Shown: positions 7,639-16,389 of the stretch, piece after piece
Layout: the number at the start of each line of letters is the position of its first letter
How positions within the stretch are numbered: position 1 is the stretch's first letter
Assembly: GCA_030447875.1 (NCBI GenBank)
Contig: JAUJOA010000004.1
Coordinates: 1-64,000 of the forward strand
Direction: 5' to 3'
Length of the DNA: 64,000 nucleotides
DNA from: Thermoleophilaceae bacterium
GTDB taxonomy: Bacteria > Actinomycetota > Thermoleophilia > Solirubrobacterales > Thermoleophilaceae
Position numbers and translations under genes: made by a program
The notes under the pieces: model-generated
What the model saw: the letters and a program-made list of their open reading frames with translations, nothing else
What the model was told of the DNA's origin: nothing
Databases searched by the model: none

Positions 7639-9788
7639 GCCGCAGGCCGCCAGGCCGTAGCGCGAGGCGCTTGGTCATTGCTGCCGTTGTCGCGGCCGCT
7701 CTTCTCACCGTGGCCGCTCCGGCCTCCGGTGAGATCCCGAGCTCTTTGACGAGCGCCTGCGAGCTACGCGACGCCGCCGACGGCGACGCCTCCAGGGCCC
7801 AGCTGCCCTATCACTTCTGCGACGACGGCGTGCCGTCCCATGGCGGGCGTGACCCGAACCCGGGCGCGAAGAAGGCGATCGCCGTGCCGGAGCGCTACGC
7901 CGGCTACCGGGGCCTGCCGAGAAAGGCGCCTGCGGAGGAGGACGCCGGAGCCGACAAGCGGGGAAACATCGCGCTCGACGCCGACCTCTCCTTCCCGGAT
8001 CCCGAGAAGAGCCCCATGCCCAAGCGCGGCTATCCGCTCGTCGTGATGATGCACGGCTGCTGCGGCGGCAGCAAGGCCGACTGGGAGGAGACCACGATCG
8101 ACGCCCCCGAGTCGAGCGAGAAGTGGCACTACAGCAATGCCTGGTTCGCCTCGCGCGGCTACGTCGTCCTGACCTACACGTCGCGCGGGTTCGTGGACGG
8201 CTCGGGCGATGGCTCGACCGGCGAATCGCGGCTCCAGCACCGTCGCTTCGAGATGAACGACTTCCAGCACCTCACAGGTCAGATCGCCGACCAGCGGTTC
8301 AGGATCGCGGGCGAGCGGACCAGGGTCGATCCTCGCAAGATCGTGGCCACCGGGGGGTCGTACGGCGGCTGGTTCTCGTGGATGGCACTGACCGACCCCA
8401 GCTGGCGAAGCCCGCAGGGCGAGCGCATGCAGCTCGCCGCGGCGGCGCCGAAGTACGGCCTGACCGATCTGCTCTATTCGCTCGTGCCAAACGGGGCGCA
8501 CGGCCGGAGCGAGCTGCCGCCCAGCGACGGCAGCGGCACCACGAGCCCGATCGGCTTTCCGAAGCAGTCGATCGTCGCCGGGCTCTACGCGTCGGGCAAG
8601 ACCGGCATCCCGCCCGGCTCGAGACACGCCACGTTCCCCGAGTCGATCGACAGGGCCGTCGTCTGCGCGCAGTCGTACTACGACCCGGTGGAGAGCAACC
8701 CGCTCTGCGCGTCCACGCTCGCGACGACGCTTCCAAGCTTCGTCAAGAAGCAATCCCCCTACTACCAGAACCGGTTCTTCAGGCGACTGGAGAGGGGCGA
8801 TCCCAGGGCGCGCGTCCCGGTCTTCAGCGCGGGCACCTTCACCGACCCGCTCTTCCCGCCCTCCGAGCATCGCCGGATGGCCGAGCGGCTGAAGTCGGTC
8901 GATCCTCGCTACCCGGTGCAGGAGTACTACGGCGACTATCAGCACTTCGTGCAGAACAAGCGCAAGGAGTGGAGCGACCTGTGCGGCGACGAGGTCTGCG
9001 ACATCTCCGACTATCCGAGGCGGAACTTCAACAGGACTCCCGACGGCTTCTCCCGGCTCGGCGTCACCACGCGCCTCAATCGCCTGATCGACCACTACGC
9101 GAGGCCGCCCGCCAACCGCCGGGAGCCGAAGCCTCGCCGGGACGTGACGGGCGCGCTCCAGATCTGCCCCCAGAACGCCACGGACAAGTTTCCGGTCGAT
9201 CAGCCGGGAAAGCGGTTCACCGCCTCGAGCTTCGACCGGCTCGCCCCACATAGCCTGCGGCTCGAGATGAAGGGAAGCCGGACCACCACCAGCAAGGCCG
9301 CGGACCCTCATTCGCAACGATCCGACCCCGTGGCGAACCAGGTCGCGAACGGGGGTCGCTGCCCGGTCGAGACCACGCCCGCCGGACCGGGCGTGGCCAC
9401 CTACACCTCAAGCAGGCTCGACCGCCACTACACCATGCTCGGCCGTACCCGGGTGATCGCGCCGCATACCGGAAGCGGATCAGGAATCCAGCTGAACGCA
9501 CGCCTGTACGACGTCTTCCCCGACGGCAAGCAGGTCATGGTCGACCGCGGGGTGCGGCGCGTGACGAGGGCGAACGAGACCACCGTCTTCGACCTGCACG
9601 GCAATGGCTGGCGCTTTCCGCAGGGCCACCGGGTCCGCATCGAGTTGACCCAGGACGACTCGCCGTACATCCGCCCGTCGACCCAGCCCTCGACCCTCAC
9701 CCTCTCGGGCGTCACGCTGAAGATCCCGGTCAGGGAGGGCAGCCGGGACGGGGGCCGTCGGAGTTCACGTCCGTTCCGCCGGCGATGA
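7635..9788 (+). CDS. Secreted S15/CocE-NonD family hydrolase (second of a tandem pair)
   Basis: 717 residues, paralogous to the preceding gene and coupled to it by a 4-nt GTGA overlap. The N-terminus is an intact signal peptide (RRLVIAAVVAAALLTVAAP, then ASGEIP). Alpha/beta hydrolase signals: PLVVMMHGCCGGSKADW, nucleophile motif TGGSYGGWFSW (S242), and histidine in DYQHFVQNK. The C-terminal part carries a PepX_C-like jelly roll (YTMLGRTRVIAPHTG, FDLHGNGWRFPQGHRVRIEL) and ends in a basic tail. Unlike its partner it has no extra C-terminal domain and has a Cys pair next to the oxyanion loop. Substrate unknown; the tandem organisation suggests related but distinct specificities. Confidence 0.87.
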   Translation: MSRRPPGRSARRLVIAAVVAAALLTVAAPASGEIPSSLTSACELRDAADGDASRAQLPYHFCDDGVPSHGGRDPNPGAKKAIAVPERYAGYRGLPRKAPAEEDAGADKRGNIALDADLSFPDPEKSPMPKRGYPLVVMMHGCCGGSKADWEETTIDAPESSEKWHYSNAWFASRGYVVLTYTSRGFVDGSGDGSTGESRLQHRRFEMNDFQHLTGQIADQRFRIAGERTRVDPRKIVATGGSYGGWFSWMALTDPSWRSPQGERMQLAAAAPKYGLTDLLYSLVPNGAHGRSELPPSDGSGTTSPIGFPKQSIVAGLYASGKTGIPPGSRHATFPESIDRAVVCAQSYYDPVESNPLCASTLATTLPSFVKKQSPYYQNRFFRRLERGDPRARVPVFSAGTFTDPLFPPSEHRRMAERLKSVDPRYPVQEYYGDYQHFVQNKRKEWSDLCGDEVCDISDYPRRNFNRTPDGFSRLGVTTRLNRLIDHYARPPANRREPKPRRDVTGALQICPQNATDKFPVDQPGKRFTASSFDRLAPHSLRLEMKGSRTTTSKAADPHSQRSDPVANQVANGGRCPVETTPAGPGVATYTSSRLDRHYTMLGRTRVIAPHTGSGSGIQLNARLYDVFPDGKQVMVDRGVRRVTRANETTVFDLHGNGWRFPQGHRVRIELTQDDSPYIRPSTQPSTLTLSGVTLKIPVREGSRDGGRRSSRPFRRR

Positions 9789-9795
9789 CCGTCCG

Positions 9796-10086
9796 TCAGC
9801 CCTGCTCGAGCGGGGCCATGGTCAGCCCGGAGTCCTTCAGCTGCTCCCAGTAGTGCTCGGCCGGCTCCTTGGGGCCGGTCCAGACGATCGCCTGACCGGT
9901 GTTGTGAATGCGGTCGGCGATCGCGTACCCGTGATCGAGGGTCACCCCGGGAATCACGCGCGCGAGGGCGGCTGCCACGCCGTCGAACGTGTTGTGGTCG
10001 TCGTTCAGCACGATCACCCGCCACGCGCCCCCGATCCCGCTTCCGGGTCCCTGGGTGCGTGGTCGCTCGATCGTCTGGGCGTTCAT
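9796..10086 (-). CDS. clpS: ATP-dependent Clp protease adaptor ClpS
   Basis: 96 residues. ClpS binds N-degron substrates (bulky hydrophobic N-terminal residues) and hands them to ClpA/ClpC-ClpP. The core motif VIVLNDDHNTFDGVAAALARV is present apart from small substitutions, followed by the typical helix-strand pattern (YAIADRIHNTGQAIVWTGPKEPAEHYWEQL). ATG 10086 is chosen because it overlaps the stop of the upstream metallo-hydrolase as ATGA; a longer reading would extend into that gene. Actinobacterial ClpS commonly stands apart from clpA/clpC, as here. It converges with the S15 gene with a 7-bp gap. Confidence 0.9.
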   Translation of the reverse strand: MNAQTIERPRTQGPGSGIGGAWRVIVLNDDHNTFDGVAAALARVIPGVTLDHGYAIADRIHNTGQAIVWTGPKEPAEHYWEQLKDSGLTMAPLEQG

Positions 10087-10952
10087 CGTGCGCTGCTCGC
10101 CTCCGGATTGGCGCGCACCTCGGTCCGCTTGCGCCAGTAGCGCTCGAGCCCGAGCCACAGCTGGTCCGGCGGTGCCGCCTGAAAGTAGCGCTCGACCACT
10201 TCCTCGTCCCCCCCGGCCTCGTGGCGCACCTCCGCCTCGACGGCGGCGATGAAGGCATCGCGACCGTGAGCCCGAGCCCGCTCAGCCGAGCGCACCAGCG
10301 CCTCGCGCATGTGGAGGACGCGCGCGTCCGCGGGCTCGACGCGACCGAAGTGAGTGAGGCACAGCGCGCGAGGAGCCCAGTCGCGGAGCGTGTCGAGCGA
10401 CCGGTCCCACGCCTCGATGTCGACGTCCGGCGGAGGCGTGGGCGCGAGCGCCAGGCCCGCCGGCGGGATCGTCACACCGCCGACGTCGCCTACGTAGGCG
10501 TCGCCCGTCGCGTCGTCCAGGTACGACACGTGATGGGAGGCATGGCCGGGGGTGTAAGCGACGCGAAGGCCCTCCACCGTCTCGCCGCCGCTCAGCGCCG
10601 TGATGTTGTCCACCGGAACCGGCGCCACCTCGCCCCAGAGCCGCTCCATGTCTCGTCCGTAGAGCTTCTGCGCGCTGGCCAGCAGCTTCGTCGGGTCGGT
10701 GAGGTGAGGGGCGCCGCGTTCGTGCACGTACACACGCAGGTCGGGAAAGCGGCGCACGAGCACTCCCGCGGCGCCGGCGTGGTCGAGATGGATGTGGGTA
10801 AGCAGCAGGGCTCGGGGCGGCTGGTCGCCCAGCTTCGTCAGCAGAGTGTTGACGCACGTCGAGGGGCCGGGGTCGACCACCACGCCACCGAGGTCATACG
10901 CGCAGATGACTCGATCGCGGCCGAGATGCATGACATCGATCGGTCGGGGCAC
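10083..10952 (-). CDS. Metallo-beta-lactamase-fold hydrolase
   Basis: 289 residues with the MBL zinc motif THIHLDHAG (H53, H55, D57, H58), a later ligand in YTPGHASHHVSYL, an Asp in GDAYVGDVGG and the third-site His in LCLTHFG. The C-terminal helical part (HMREALVRSAERARAHGRD) resembles glyoxalase II/RNase-Z-like MBL hydrolases of unknown substrate. No signal peptide. GTG 10952 follows TAAGGT at 10964-10959 by 6 nt, giving a probable leaderless transcript whose promoter sits at the very end of the upstream gene. It is translationally coupled to clpS. Confidence 0.85.
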   Translation of the reverse strand: MPRPIDVMHLGRDRVICAYDLGGVVVDPGPSTCVNTLLTKLGDQPPRALLLTHIHLDHAGAAGVLVRRFPDLRVYVHERGAPHLTDPTKLLASAQKLYGRDMERLWGEVAPVPVDNITALSGGETVEGLRVAYTPGHASHHVSYLDDATGDAYVGDVGGVTIPPAGLALAPTPPPDVDIEAWDRSLDTLRDWAPRALCLTHFGRVEPADARVLHMREALVRSAERARAHGRDAFIAAVEAEVRHEAGGDEEVVERYFQAAPPDQLWLGLERYWRKRTEVRANPEASSAR

Positions 10953-10958
10953 TCGCTG

Positions 10959-10964
10959 ACCTTA
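10959..10964 (-). promoter_or_regulatory. Likely -10 box of the MBL hydrolase-clpS pair
   Basis: TAAGGT, 6 nt before GTG 10952, overlapping the last codons of the transglycosylase gene. It would allow clpS to be expressed independently of the gene upstream. Same spacing as other start-proximal boxes in this window. Confidence 0.45.
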
Positions 10965-12497
10965 CAAAGCGGGCCTCCGGTTCGTCGGCGACGCTCGTTC
11001 GCGATCGCCGCTCTCGAGCCGTTCGAGGAACCGCCCGCCGTCGGGGCCCACCGTCACGTGGATCGCCCCGGGCTCGTAGACCCAGTCGATCACGGCCAGC
11101 GCACGCAGCCGCTCGAGCGCGTAGACGAGCGCGCGCCGCTCGTCATCGCGAAGGTCGCGGGCGATGTCGAACGCGTAGCCGGTGGTGTGGAGCGAGAAGC
11201 CGCGAGTGGCCTCAGGGTTCGACTCGGCGAGCAGGCGCGTGTAGGGAACGTCGCGGACGGTGCTCGTCAGCGTCAGCGTCCCCTCGCCCGCCACTTCGCG
11301 CACCTGACGGGCGATGTGGAGGAGCGTGGCGAACGCCGCGGGCCGAAGGCCGCGGTAGAGCGATCTCCGCTCGTCGAGCTTCGGAGCGAGCTCGCCCATG
11401 CCGGGATCGATCCGATAGCCGAGCCTTCGAGGCGCCGACGGCAGCGCGATTAGCTCACCGCGATCGTAGGCTGCTCTCAGGCCATCGGCGCTCTCGTACG
11501 GCGGGTTCTCAGGACGTGGCCGCAGCACCTCCTCGGCGCTCGCCTTGCGCCCATGCAGGTCGGCCAGCCGGCTCAGCTCGTCGGGGGACTCGCGGTAGAG
11601 GCGCAGGATCTCGCGCGCGGCCTCGACCCGGAAGAGATACGTGCGCGAGTCATCGCCCAGGCGGCGAAGCTTGTCGTAGGTCCGTGGGTTGCGCAGCGGC
11701 GACGAATCGAAGTAGAGCTGCGCGTAGGAGATGTCGTTGTCCCTGACGGTCTGCCTGGTCGTGGCGCTCACCGGCTCGGGAGCGAGATAGGCGGCGATGA
11801 TGTCCTCGAGGTTGCCGATGCCCATGTGGTACGCGGCAACGGCCAGGTCCTCGCGACCGAGGTGGCGCTCGGAGAGCGACAGGTAGCGCGCCGCTCCGTC
11901 GAGCGCCTTGGCCGGGTCGAACCGCTCGTCCACACGCCTGCGTCGCTCGCTGAGGCGATCGACCCGCCTCGACGCGTCGCGCCGCGCCGCCGGCCTCCCC
12001 CGTCCCTCCGCGCGGCCGGCCTCACGCTGGATCGCCCGGGTGAGGCGCTTGCTCTCGGCCAGATCGATCGACATGTCGAGCAGGTCGGTGCCGGTGCTCG
12101 GGAGGATCTGGCCGAGCCCCGACGCGCTCTCCGGCGTAGGTCCCGCGATCACCTCGGGGCGCCCGGCGCTCTCGAGGAATATGACCGCCTCGAGCGTCGC
12201 AGGGTCCACGCCGTGGCGCTTCGTCGACCGGCGAATCAGCGGCTTCCAACGAACTACCCGCTCCGCGGTGCGCTCCGCGCCGCCCGGGCTCAGCGCGTAG
12301 AGGACGTGGGCCGATCCGTCGCGGCCGCGGCGCAGGAACTCATCGTCGGCGTCCTTGCGGTACGCGAACGGATCCTGCCCCGAGATCCGGACGGTCTCCG
12401 GACTCTCGAGAGGGTCTTCGCCGCCCCCCACCAGCGCCGCGACTCCTACGCCGGCTGCGAGCAGGACCACGGCCAGGGCGATGACGGCGCGCCTCAT
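10962..12497 (-). CDS. Peptidoglycan hydrolase: lytic transglycosylase domain plus LAS-type peptidase domain
   Basis: 511 residues. A signal anchor (RRAVIALAVVLLAAGVGVAA) is followed by an SLT-type goose-lysozyme-like domain: catalytic Glu in IFLESAGRP (E109), then SGLGQILPSTGTDLL and a long charged insert, then AAYHMGIGNLEDII. The C-terminal third has the metal-binding pattern of VanY/DUF5715-like LAS peptidases: STVRDVPYT, SLHTTGYAFD (H437, D444, six residues apart) and AIHVTVG (H480). Having both a glycan-cleaving and a possible peptide-cleaving domain in one polypeptide suggests a wall-remodelling enzyme acting outside the membrane. Whether the C-terminal domain is catalytic or only structural cannot be decided here. 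Confidence 0.85.
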   Translation of the reverse strand: MRRAVIALAVVLLAAGVGVAALVGGGEDPLESPETVRISGQDPFAYRKDADDEFLRRGRDGSAHVLYALSPGGAERTAERVVRWKPLIRRSTKRHGVDPATLEAVIFLESAGRPEVIAGPTPESASGLGQILPSTGTDLLDMSIDLAESKRLTRAIQREAGRAEGRGRPAARRDASRRVDRLSERRRRVDERFDPAKALDGAARYLSLSERHLGREDLAVAAYHMGIGNLEDIIAAYLAPEPVSATTRQTVRDNDISYAQLYFDSSPLRNPRTYDKLRRLGDDSRTYLFRVEAAREILRLYRESPDELSRLADLHGRKASAEEVLRPRPENPPYESADGLRAAYDRGELIALPSAPRRLGYRIDPGMGELAPKLDERRSLYRGLRPAAFATLLHIARQVREVAGEGTLTLTSTVRDVPYTRLLAESNPEATRGFSLHTTGYAFDIARDLRDDERRALVYALERLRALAVIDWVYEPGAIHVTVGPDGGRFLERLESGDRERASPTNRRPAL

Positions 12498-12582
12498 CCG
12501 CCGGAGGTATAGACCACCGGCCTGAGGGCCCGCTAAAGGCGATCGGGGCGGTCGCCGCGGGGGCGTATCCCCGACTCAGCCG

Positions 12583-12588
12583 TAGAAT
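12583..12588 (+). promoter_or_regulatory. Likely -10 box of ecm (leaderless)
   Basis: TAGAAT followed by GACCGC and ATG. The gene encoding the zinc-ribbon-like protein at 15760 has GATAAT followed by the identical GACCGC and ATG, so the two promoters share 6 nt of start-site context. No Shine-Dalgarno sequence is present at either gene. Confidence 0.6.
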
Positions 12589-12594
12589 GACCGC

Positions 12595-14586
12595 ATGAGC
12601 GAGCACCGCCTGCCCGAGCCCGACCGGCCCTGGGTCATGCGGACCTACGCAGGGCACTCGAGCGCCCGCGAGTCGAACGAGCTCTATCGCCGGAACCTCG
12701 AGAAGGGCCAGACCGGCCTGTCGGTGGCGTTCGACCTCCCCACCCAGACCGGCTACGACCCCGACCACGAGCTCGCGCGCGGCGAGGTCGGCAAGGTCGG
12801 GGTCTCGATCGCCCACAAGGGCGACATGCAGACGCTGCTCGGCGGCATCCCGCTCGACCAGATGAACACCTCGATGACGATCAATGCCACCGCGGCCTGG
12901 CTGCTGGGGCTCTACATGGCCGTGGCCGAGGAGAACGGCGTGGATCCCGGGCGGCTCCAGGGCACGACCCAGAACGACATCATCAAGGAGTTCCTCTCGC
13001 GCGGGACCTACGCGTTTCCGCCCGCTCCGTCGATGCGGCTGATCCGGGACATGATCGCCTTCACCGTCGACGCGGTGCCGAAGTGGAACCCGATCAACGT
13101 CTGCTCCTACCACCTCCAGGAGGCGGGCGCCACCCCCGTCCAGGAGATCGCCTACTCGCTCTCGACCGCCCAGGCGGTGCTCGACGAGGTCCGCTCGCGC
13201 GTGCCGGAGGACACCTTCCCGCGCGTCTTCGGGCGCATCTCGTTCTTCGTGAACGCCGGGATCCGCTTCGTCGAGGAGCACGCCAAGCTGCGGGCGCTCG
13301 GCGAGCTGTGGGAGCAGCTCGGACGCGAGCGCTACGGCGTGGAGGATCCGCGCTACCTGCGCCTTCGCTATGGCGTGCAGGTCAACTCCCTGGGCCTGAC
13401 CGAGTCCCAGCCCGAGAACAACGTGATCCGGATCGTGCTCGAGGCGCTTGCCGTCACGCTCGGGAGAAACGCCCGTGCCCGGGCGATCCAGCTGCCGGCG
13501 TGGAACGAGGCACTGGGCCTTCCGCGGCCTTGGGACCAGCAGTGGTCGCTCAGGATCCAGCAGATCCTGGCCTATGAGACCGACCTGCTCGAGTACCCCG
13601 ACATCTTCGAGGGCTCGAAGGTGATGAAGGGGCTCGTGGAGGAGCTGGTGGAGGGCGCGCGTGCGGAGATGGCCGTGGTGGCCGAGCACGGCGGCGCGGT
13701 GGAGGCCGTCGACTACATGAAGACGCAGCTGGTCGAGTCGCACCGCGCGCGCATAGCCGCGATCGAGAGCGGCGAGCAGAAGGTCATCGGGCAGAACGCC
13801 TTCACTTCGACCGAGCCCTCGCCGCTCAGAGAGGGCGAGGACGCCGGGATCATGACCGTCGATCCGGGCGTGGAGCGAGCGCAGATCGAGGCGGTGGAGA
13901 CGTGGCGCTCCGAACGCGACGCCGCCGCCGTGGCCGCCGCCCTGGAGGAGCTGACGACCGCGGCCCGCGATGACTCCGTGAACGTCATGCCCGCCACACT
14001 GGCCGCTGCCAGGGCCGGCGCGACCACCGGCGAGTGGGCCGCGGCGCTGCGAGAGGTCTTCGGCGAGTATCGCGCGCCCACGGGCGTGTCCGGCGCCGCC
14101 GCGGCGCCCGACGGCGCCGCCCTGGCGGAGCTGCGCGAGAAGGTCGAGCGGGTGTCGACCGCGCTCGGACGCCGGATCAAGATCCTCGTCGGGAAGCCCG
14201 GCCTCGACGGCCACTCCAACGGGGCCGAGCAGATCGCCGTCCGGGCGCGGGATGCGGGGATGGACGTGGTCTACGAGGGCATCCGGCTGTCACCGGCGCG
14301 CATCGCCCAGGCGGCCGTGCAGGAGGGCGTTCACGTCGTCGGTCTCTCCATCCTCTCGGGATCACATCGAGAGCTGATCCCGACCGTTCTGCATCAGCTC
14401 GACGAGGCCGGCGCAAACGTCCCGGTGGTCGTGGGCGGCATCATCCCGCCCGCCGACGAGATCGCCCTGCTAGAGGCCGGCGTGGCACGCGTCTACACGC
14501 CCAAGGACTTCGAGATAAGCAGGATCATGGGCGACGTCGTGGACCTGGTCGCAGACCGATATGGCGTGGCCGCGGAGGCCGCTTGA
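12595..14586 (+). CDS. ecm: Ethylmalonyl-CoA mutase, adenosylcobalamin-dependent
   Basis: 663 residues: an N-terminal catalytic barrel and a fused C-terminal B12-binding domain in one chain. It converts (2R)-ethylmalonyl-CoA to (2S)-methylsuccinyl-CoA. The N-terminus MRTYAGHSSARESNELYRR, then GQTGLSVAFDLPTQTGYD, LLGGIPLDQMNTSMTINAT and the long PAWNEALGLPRPWDQQWSLR block are the Ecm form as I remember it from Rhodobacter, rather than methylmalonyl-CoA mutase. The cobalamin motif is GLDGHSNG (D538, H540), with GLSILSGSH and VVGGIIPPAD behind it. A meaB-type GTPase follows after 22 bp. With ccr in the same window the assignment to ethylmalonyl-CoA is strong. Confidence 0.93.
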   Translation: MSEHRLPEPDRPWVMRTYAGHSSARESNELYRRNLEKGQTGLSVAFDLPTQTGYDPDHELARGEVGKVGVSIAHKGDMQTLLGGIPLDQMNTSMTINATAAWLLGLYMAVAEENGVDPGRLQGTTQNDIIKEFLSRGTYAFPPAPSMRLIRDMIAFTVDAVPKWNPINVCSYHLQEAGATPVQEIAYSLSTAQAVLDEVRSRVPEDTFPRVFGRISFFVNAGIRFVEEHAKLRALGELWEQLGRERYGVEDPRYLRLRYGVQVNSLGLTESQPENNVIRIVLEALAVTLGRNARARAIQLPAWNEALGLPRPWDQQWSLRIQQILAYETDLLEYPDIFEGSKVMKGLVEELVEGARAEMAVVAEHGGAVEAVDYMKTQLVESHRARIAAIESGEQKVIGQNAFTSTEPSPLREGEDAGIMTVDPGVERAQIEAVETWRSERDAAAVAAALEELTTAARDDSVNVMPATLAAARAGATTGEWAAALREVFGEYRAPTGVSGAAAAPDGAALAELREKVERVSTALGRRIKILVGKPGLDGHSNGAEQIAVRARDAGMDVVYEGIRLSPARIAQAAVQEGVHVVGLSILSGSHRELIPTVLHQLDEAGANVPVVVGGIIPPADEIALLEAGVARVYTPKDFEISRIMGDVVDLVADRYGVAAEAA

Positions 14587-14608
14587 CCCGCACGCCGCTC
14601 GAGCCTGA

Positions 14609-15571
14609 TTGGCCGTAGACGGCGCGACGCTCGGCCGCCGGCTGCGCGAGCGGGACACCGCCGCCGCGCCCGCGGCACTGAACCTCATCGAGGATCGCTC
14701 CCCGGCGGGCCGGGAGCAGGCGGCGGCGCTGCTCGGCGAGGTCTCCCCCGGCGCCCTTGGCGGCGAGGCGCCGGCCCACCTGATCGGAGTGACGGGACCG
14801 CCCGGCGCGGGCAAGTCCTCGCTCCTGTCGGCGCTCGTTGACCTGTGGCGCGGGCGGGACCGGACCGTGGCGGTGCTGGCCGTGGATCCTTCCTCGAAGC
14901 GCTCGGGCGGCTCGTTGCTGGGTGACCGCGCCAGGATCGACCACGACCCCGCCGACGACGGCATCCTGATTCGCTCCACGGCGGCCGGCACGCGCCTGGG
15001 CGGCCTAGCCCCACCGACCCGCGAAGCGACGCAGGCCCTGGCCGCGGCGTTCGACCTCGTGGTGGTCGAGACCGTCGGCGTGGGCCAGTCCGAGACCGAC
15101 GTGGAGGACGTGTCCGACACGGTGGCCGTCGTGGTCCAGCCGGGGTCGGGCGACACGCTGCAGTTCCTGAAGGCCGGGATCATGGAGGTTCCGGACGTGC
15201 TGGTCGTGACGAAAGCCGATCAGGGCGGCACCGCCCTCCGTGCCCGGCGCGACCTCGCCGGTGCCCTGGGCGCCCTCGGCTGCCCGGAGACGCCCGTGCT
15301 CGCCGTCTCCTCGCTGCCGCCGCCCACCGGCGTCGAGGAGCTCGTGGAGGCGCTCGAGGCGCACCGCTCGCGCCTGGACGTCCGGGCCGTCCGGCTTCGG
15401 GCCCGGCGAATGGCTGCGCTCGCCGACTTCACCGCCGAGCACGGTGAGAGGGCGTTGAGGGCGTTGGGGGGGCGACGTGCGGCCGAGGCCTATCTCGCCG
15501 ATCAGGATCCAACGCTCGACGCGTCGGCGCTCGGCGGACGGCTCGAGCAGCGGGCGCGGTCGTCGGCATGA
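14609..15571 (+). CDS. meaB: MeaB/ArgK-type GTPase, mutase chaperone
   Basis: 320 residues. G3E-family P-loop GTPase that loads and protects the B12 cofactor of acyl-CoA mutases. Walker A GVTGPPGAGKSSL (about residues 65-77), AVLAVDPSSKRSGGSLLGDR, the Walker B region VVVETVGVGQSE and the guanine-specificity motif VVTKAD are all visible, and the C-terminal helical dimerisation arm is present. TTG 14609 is the only reasonable start after the ecm stop; ecm and meaB are almost certainly co-transcribed. Its 3' end overlaps the next small gene as ATGA. Confidence 0.92.
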   Translation: MAVDGATLGRRLRERDTAAAPAALNLIEDRSPAGREQAAALLGEVSPGALGGEAPAHLIGVTGPPGAGKSSLLSALVDLWRGRDRTVAVLAVDPSSKRSGGSLLGDRARIDHDPADDGILIRSTAAGTRLGGLAPPTREATQALAAAFDLVVVETVGVGQSETDVEDVSDTVAVVVQPGSGDTLQFLKAGIMEVPDVLVVTKADQGGTALRARRDLAGALGALGCPETPVLAVSSLPPPTGVEELVEALEAHRSRLDVRAVRLRARRMAALADFTAEHGERALRALGGRRAAEAYLADQDPTLDASALGGRLEQRARSSA

Positions 15572-15723
15572 GCTTCCTCGTACAGGTCATCGTGTTGCTG
15601 GCGGTCTTCGGCGCCGTCAGCTTGATCGCCAAACTGGCGGGTGCTGAGAGTCTTGGCACGGCGCTCGGCTTCGGCCAGATCGCCTTTGTCCTGGCGCTGA
15701 TGGTCCTGCTGATGCGCCGCTAG
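15568..15723 (+). CDS. Small membrane protein, 51 aa
   Basis: Begins with an ATG that overlaps the meaB stop (ATGA) and encodes 51 residues with two hydrophobic segments, FLVQVIVLLAVFGAVSLIA and FGQIAFVLALMVLLM, separated by a short polar turn (KLAGAESLGT) and ending in RR. Two-helix hairpin membrane protein. The coupling to meaB and clean codon use argue that it is real. No function can be assigned. Confidence 0.6.
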   Translation: MSFLVQVIVLLAVFGAVSLIAKLAGAESLGTALGFGQIAFVLALMVLLMRR

Positions 15724-15747
15724 CCGTTTCGAGCTGGACGGCCACGC

Positions 15748-15753
15748 GATAAT
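15748..15753 (+). promoter_or_regulatory. Likely -10 box of the zinc-ribbon-like gene
   Basis: GATAAT, 6 nt before ATG 15760, with the same GACCGC spacer as ecm. Indicates a leaderless transcript starting independently of the ecm operon. Confidence 0.5.
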
Positions 15754-15759
15754 GACCGC

Positions 15760-16389
15760 ATGGAGGGATCTGCGCGAGACTCGGTGGACACCGCTGCGAG
15801 CTGGTTGCGCTGCTACCGCTGCTGGTCCCGCAACCTCGAGGTCCAGGTGCACTACGAGGGCATCCTCAAGGTGGACCCCGACAGCGGCGAGGCGGTCGAC
15901 GCGGTCGAGGAGGTCCAGGAGGCCGTCGTGCAGTGCCTCGACTGCCTGCACGACCAGCCGCACCTCAACCTGACCCTCTACGAGGACGGGAACCGACGCG
16001 TGAGTCGCGTAGAGGCCGTCGAGGACCGCTGGGAGCGCATGGTCGCCGGCACTCCGTGGGTCGCGTCGTGCACGGTCACCGTCGACGGCGACCAGGTGGA
16101 GACGTGCTCCGGCCCCGAGGCCGCCGACTCGCTCGCGTTCGGCGCCTTCGGCGACCACGGCACGCGCGAGTTCTTCACCCACGTGCGCTTCCACAAGCAC
16201 GACGGTGACCAGATCGTCATCCACATGCTCGTTGAGCTCTATGCGCGCTCGGCCGAGGAGGCCGCCGAAGTGCTGGAGTCAGCGGCCCGGGGGGGCGCTG
16301 ACGATCACCTCGCTGGCCGAGGAATCGCGCCCACCGGCGGCGACGCCGGGCGGCGACGAGCACTAGCGGCCGGCCTCAGCGGCCGCTAG
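15760..16389 (+). CDS. Conserved hypothetical protein with zinc-ribbon-like cysteines
   Basis: 209 residues. Two CxxC knuckles, CYRC (C18, C21) and CLDC (C59, C62), 38 residues apart, look like a zinc ribbon at the N-terminus. The middle of the protein is beta-rich (WVASCTVTVDGDQVETCSG; FFTHVRFHKHDGDQIVIHML) and the C-terminal 35 residues are low-complexity Gly/Ala/Arg. No membrane segment. The stop codon lies inside the right arm of a perfect hairpin (16361-16391). I do not recognise the family. Confidence 0.65.
   Translation: MEGSARDSVDTAASWLRCYRCWSRNLEVQVHYEGILKVDPDSGEAVDAVEEVQEAVVQCLDCLHDQPHLNLTLYEDGNRRVSRVEAVEDRWERMVAGTPWVASCTVTVDGDQVETCSGPEAADSLAFGAFGDHGTREFFTHVRFHKHDGDQIVIHMLVELYARSAEEAAEVLESAARGGADDHLAGRGIAPTGGDAGRRRALAAGLSGR

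Noticed and set aside
7764-9317. A 517-codon minus-strand frame
   Set aside because: Antisense to the second S15 hydrolase, which has an intact signal peptide and active-site motifs.
12340-14214. A 624-codon open frame on the minus strand
   Set aside because: It lies antisense to ecm, whose product matches the mutase family along its full length. The antisense product is rich in Leu, Arg, Gly and His without any motif, as expected from the complementary strand of GC-rich coding DNA.
12595-14586. Methylmalonyl-CoA mutase
   Set aside because: The N-terminal blocks and single-chain arrangement match ethylmalonyl-CoA mutase better, and ccr is in the same window.
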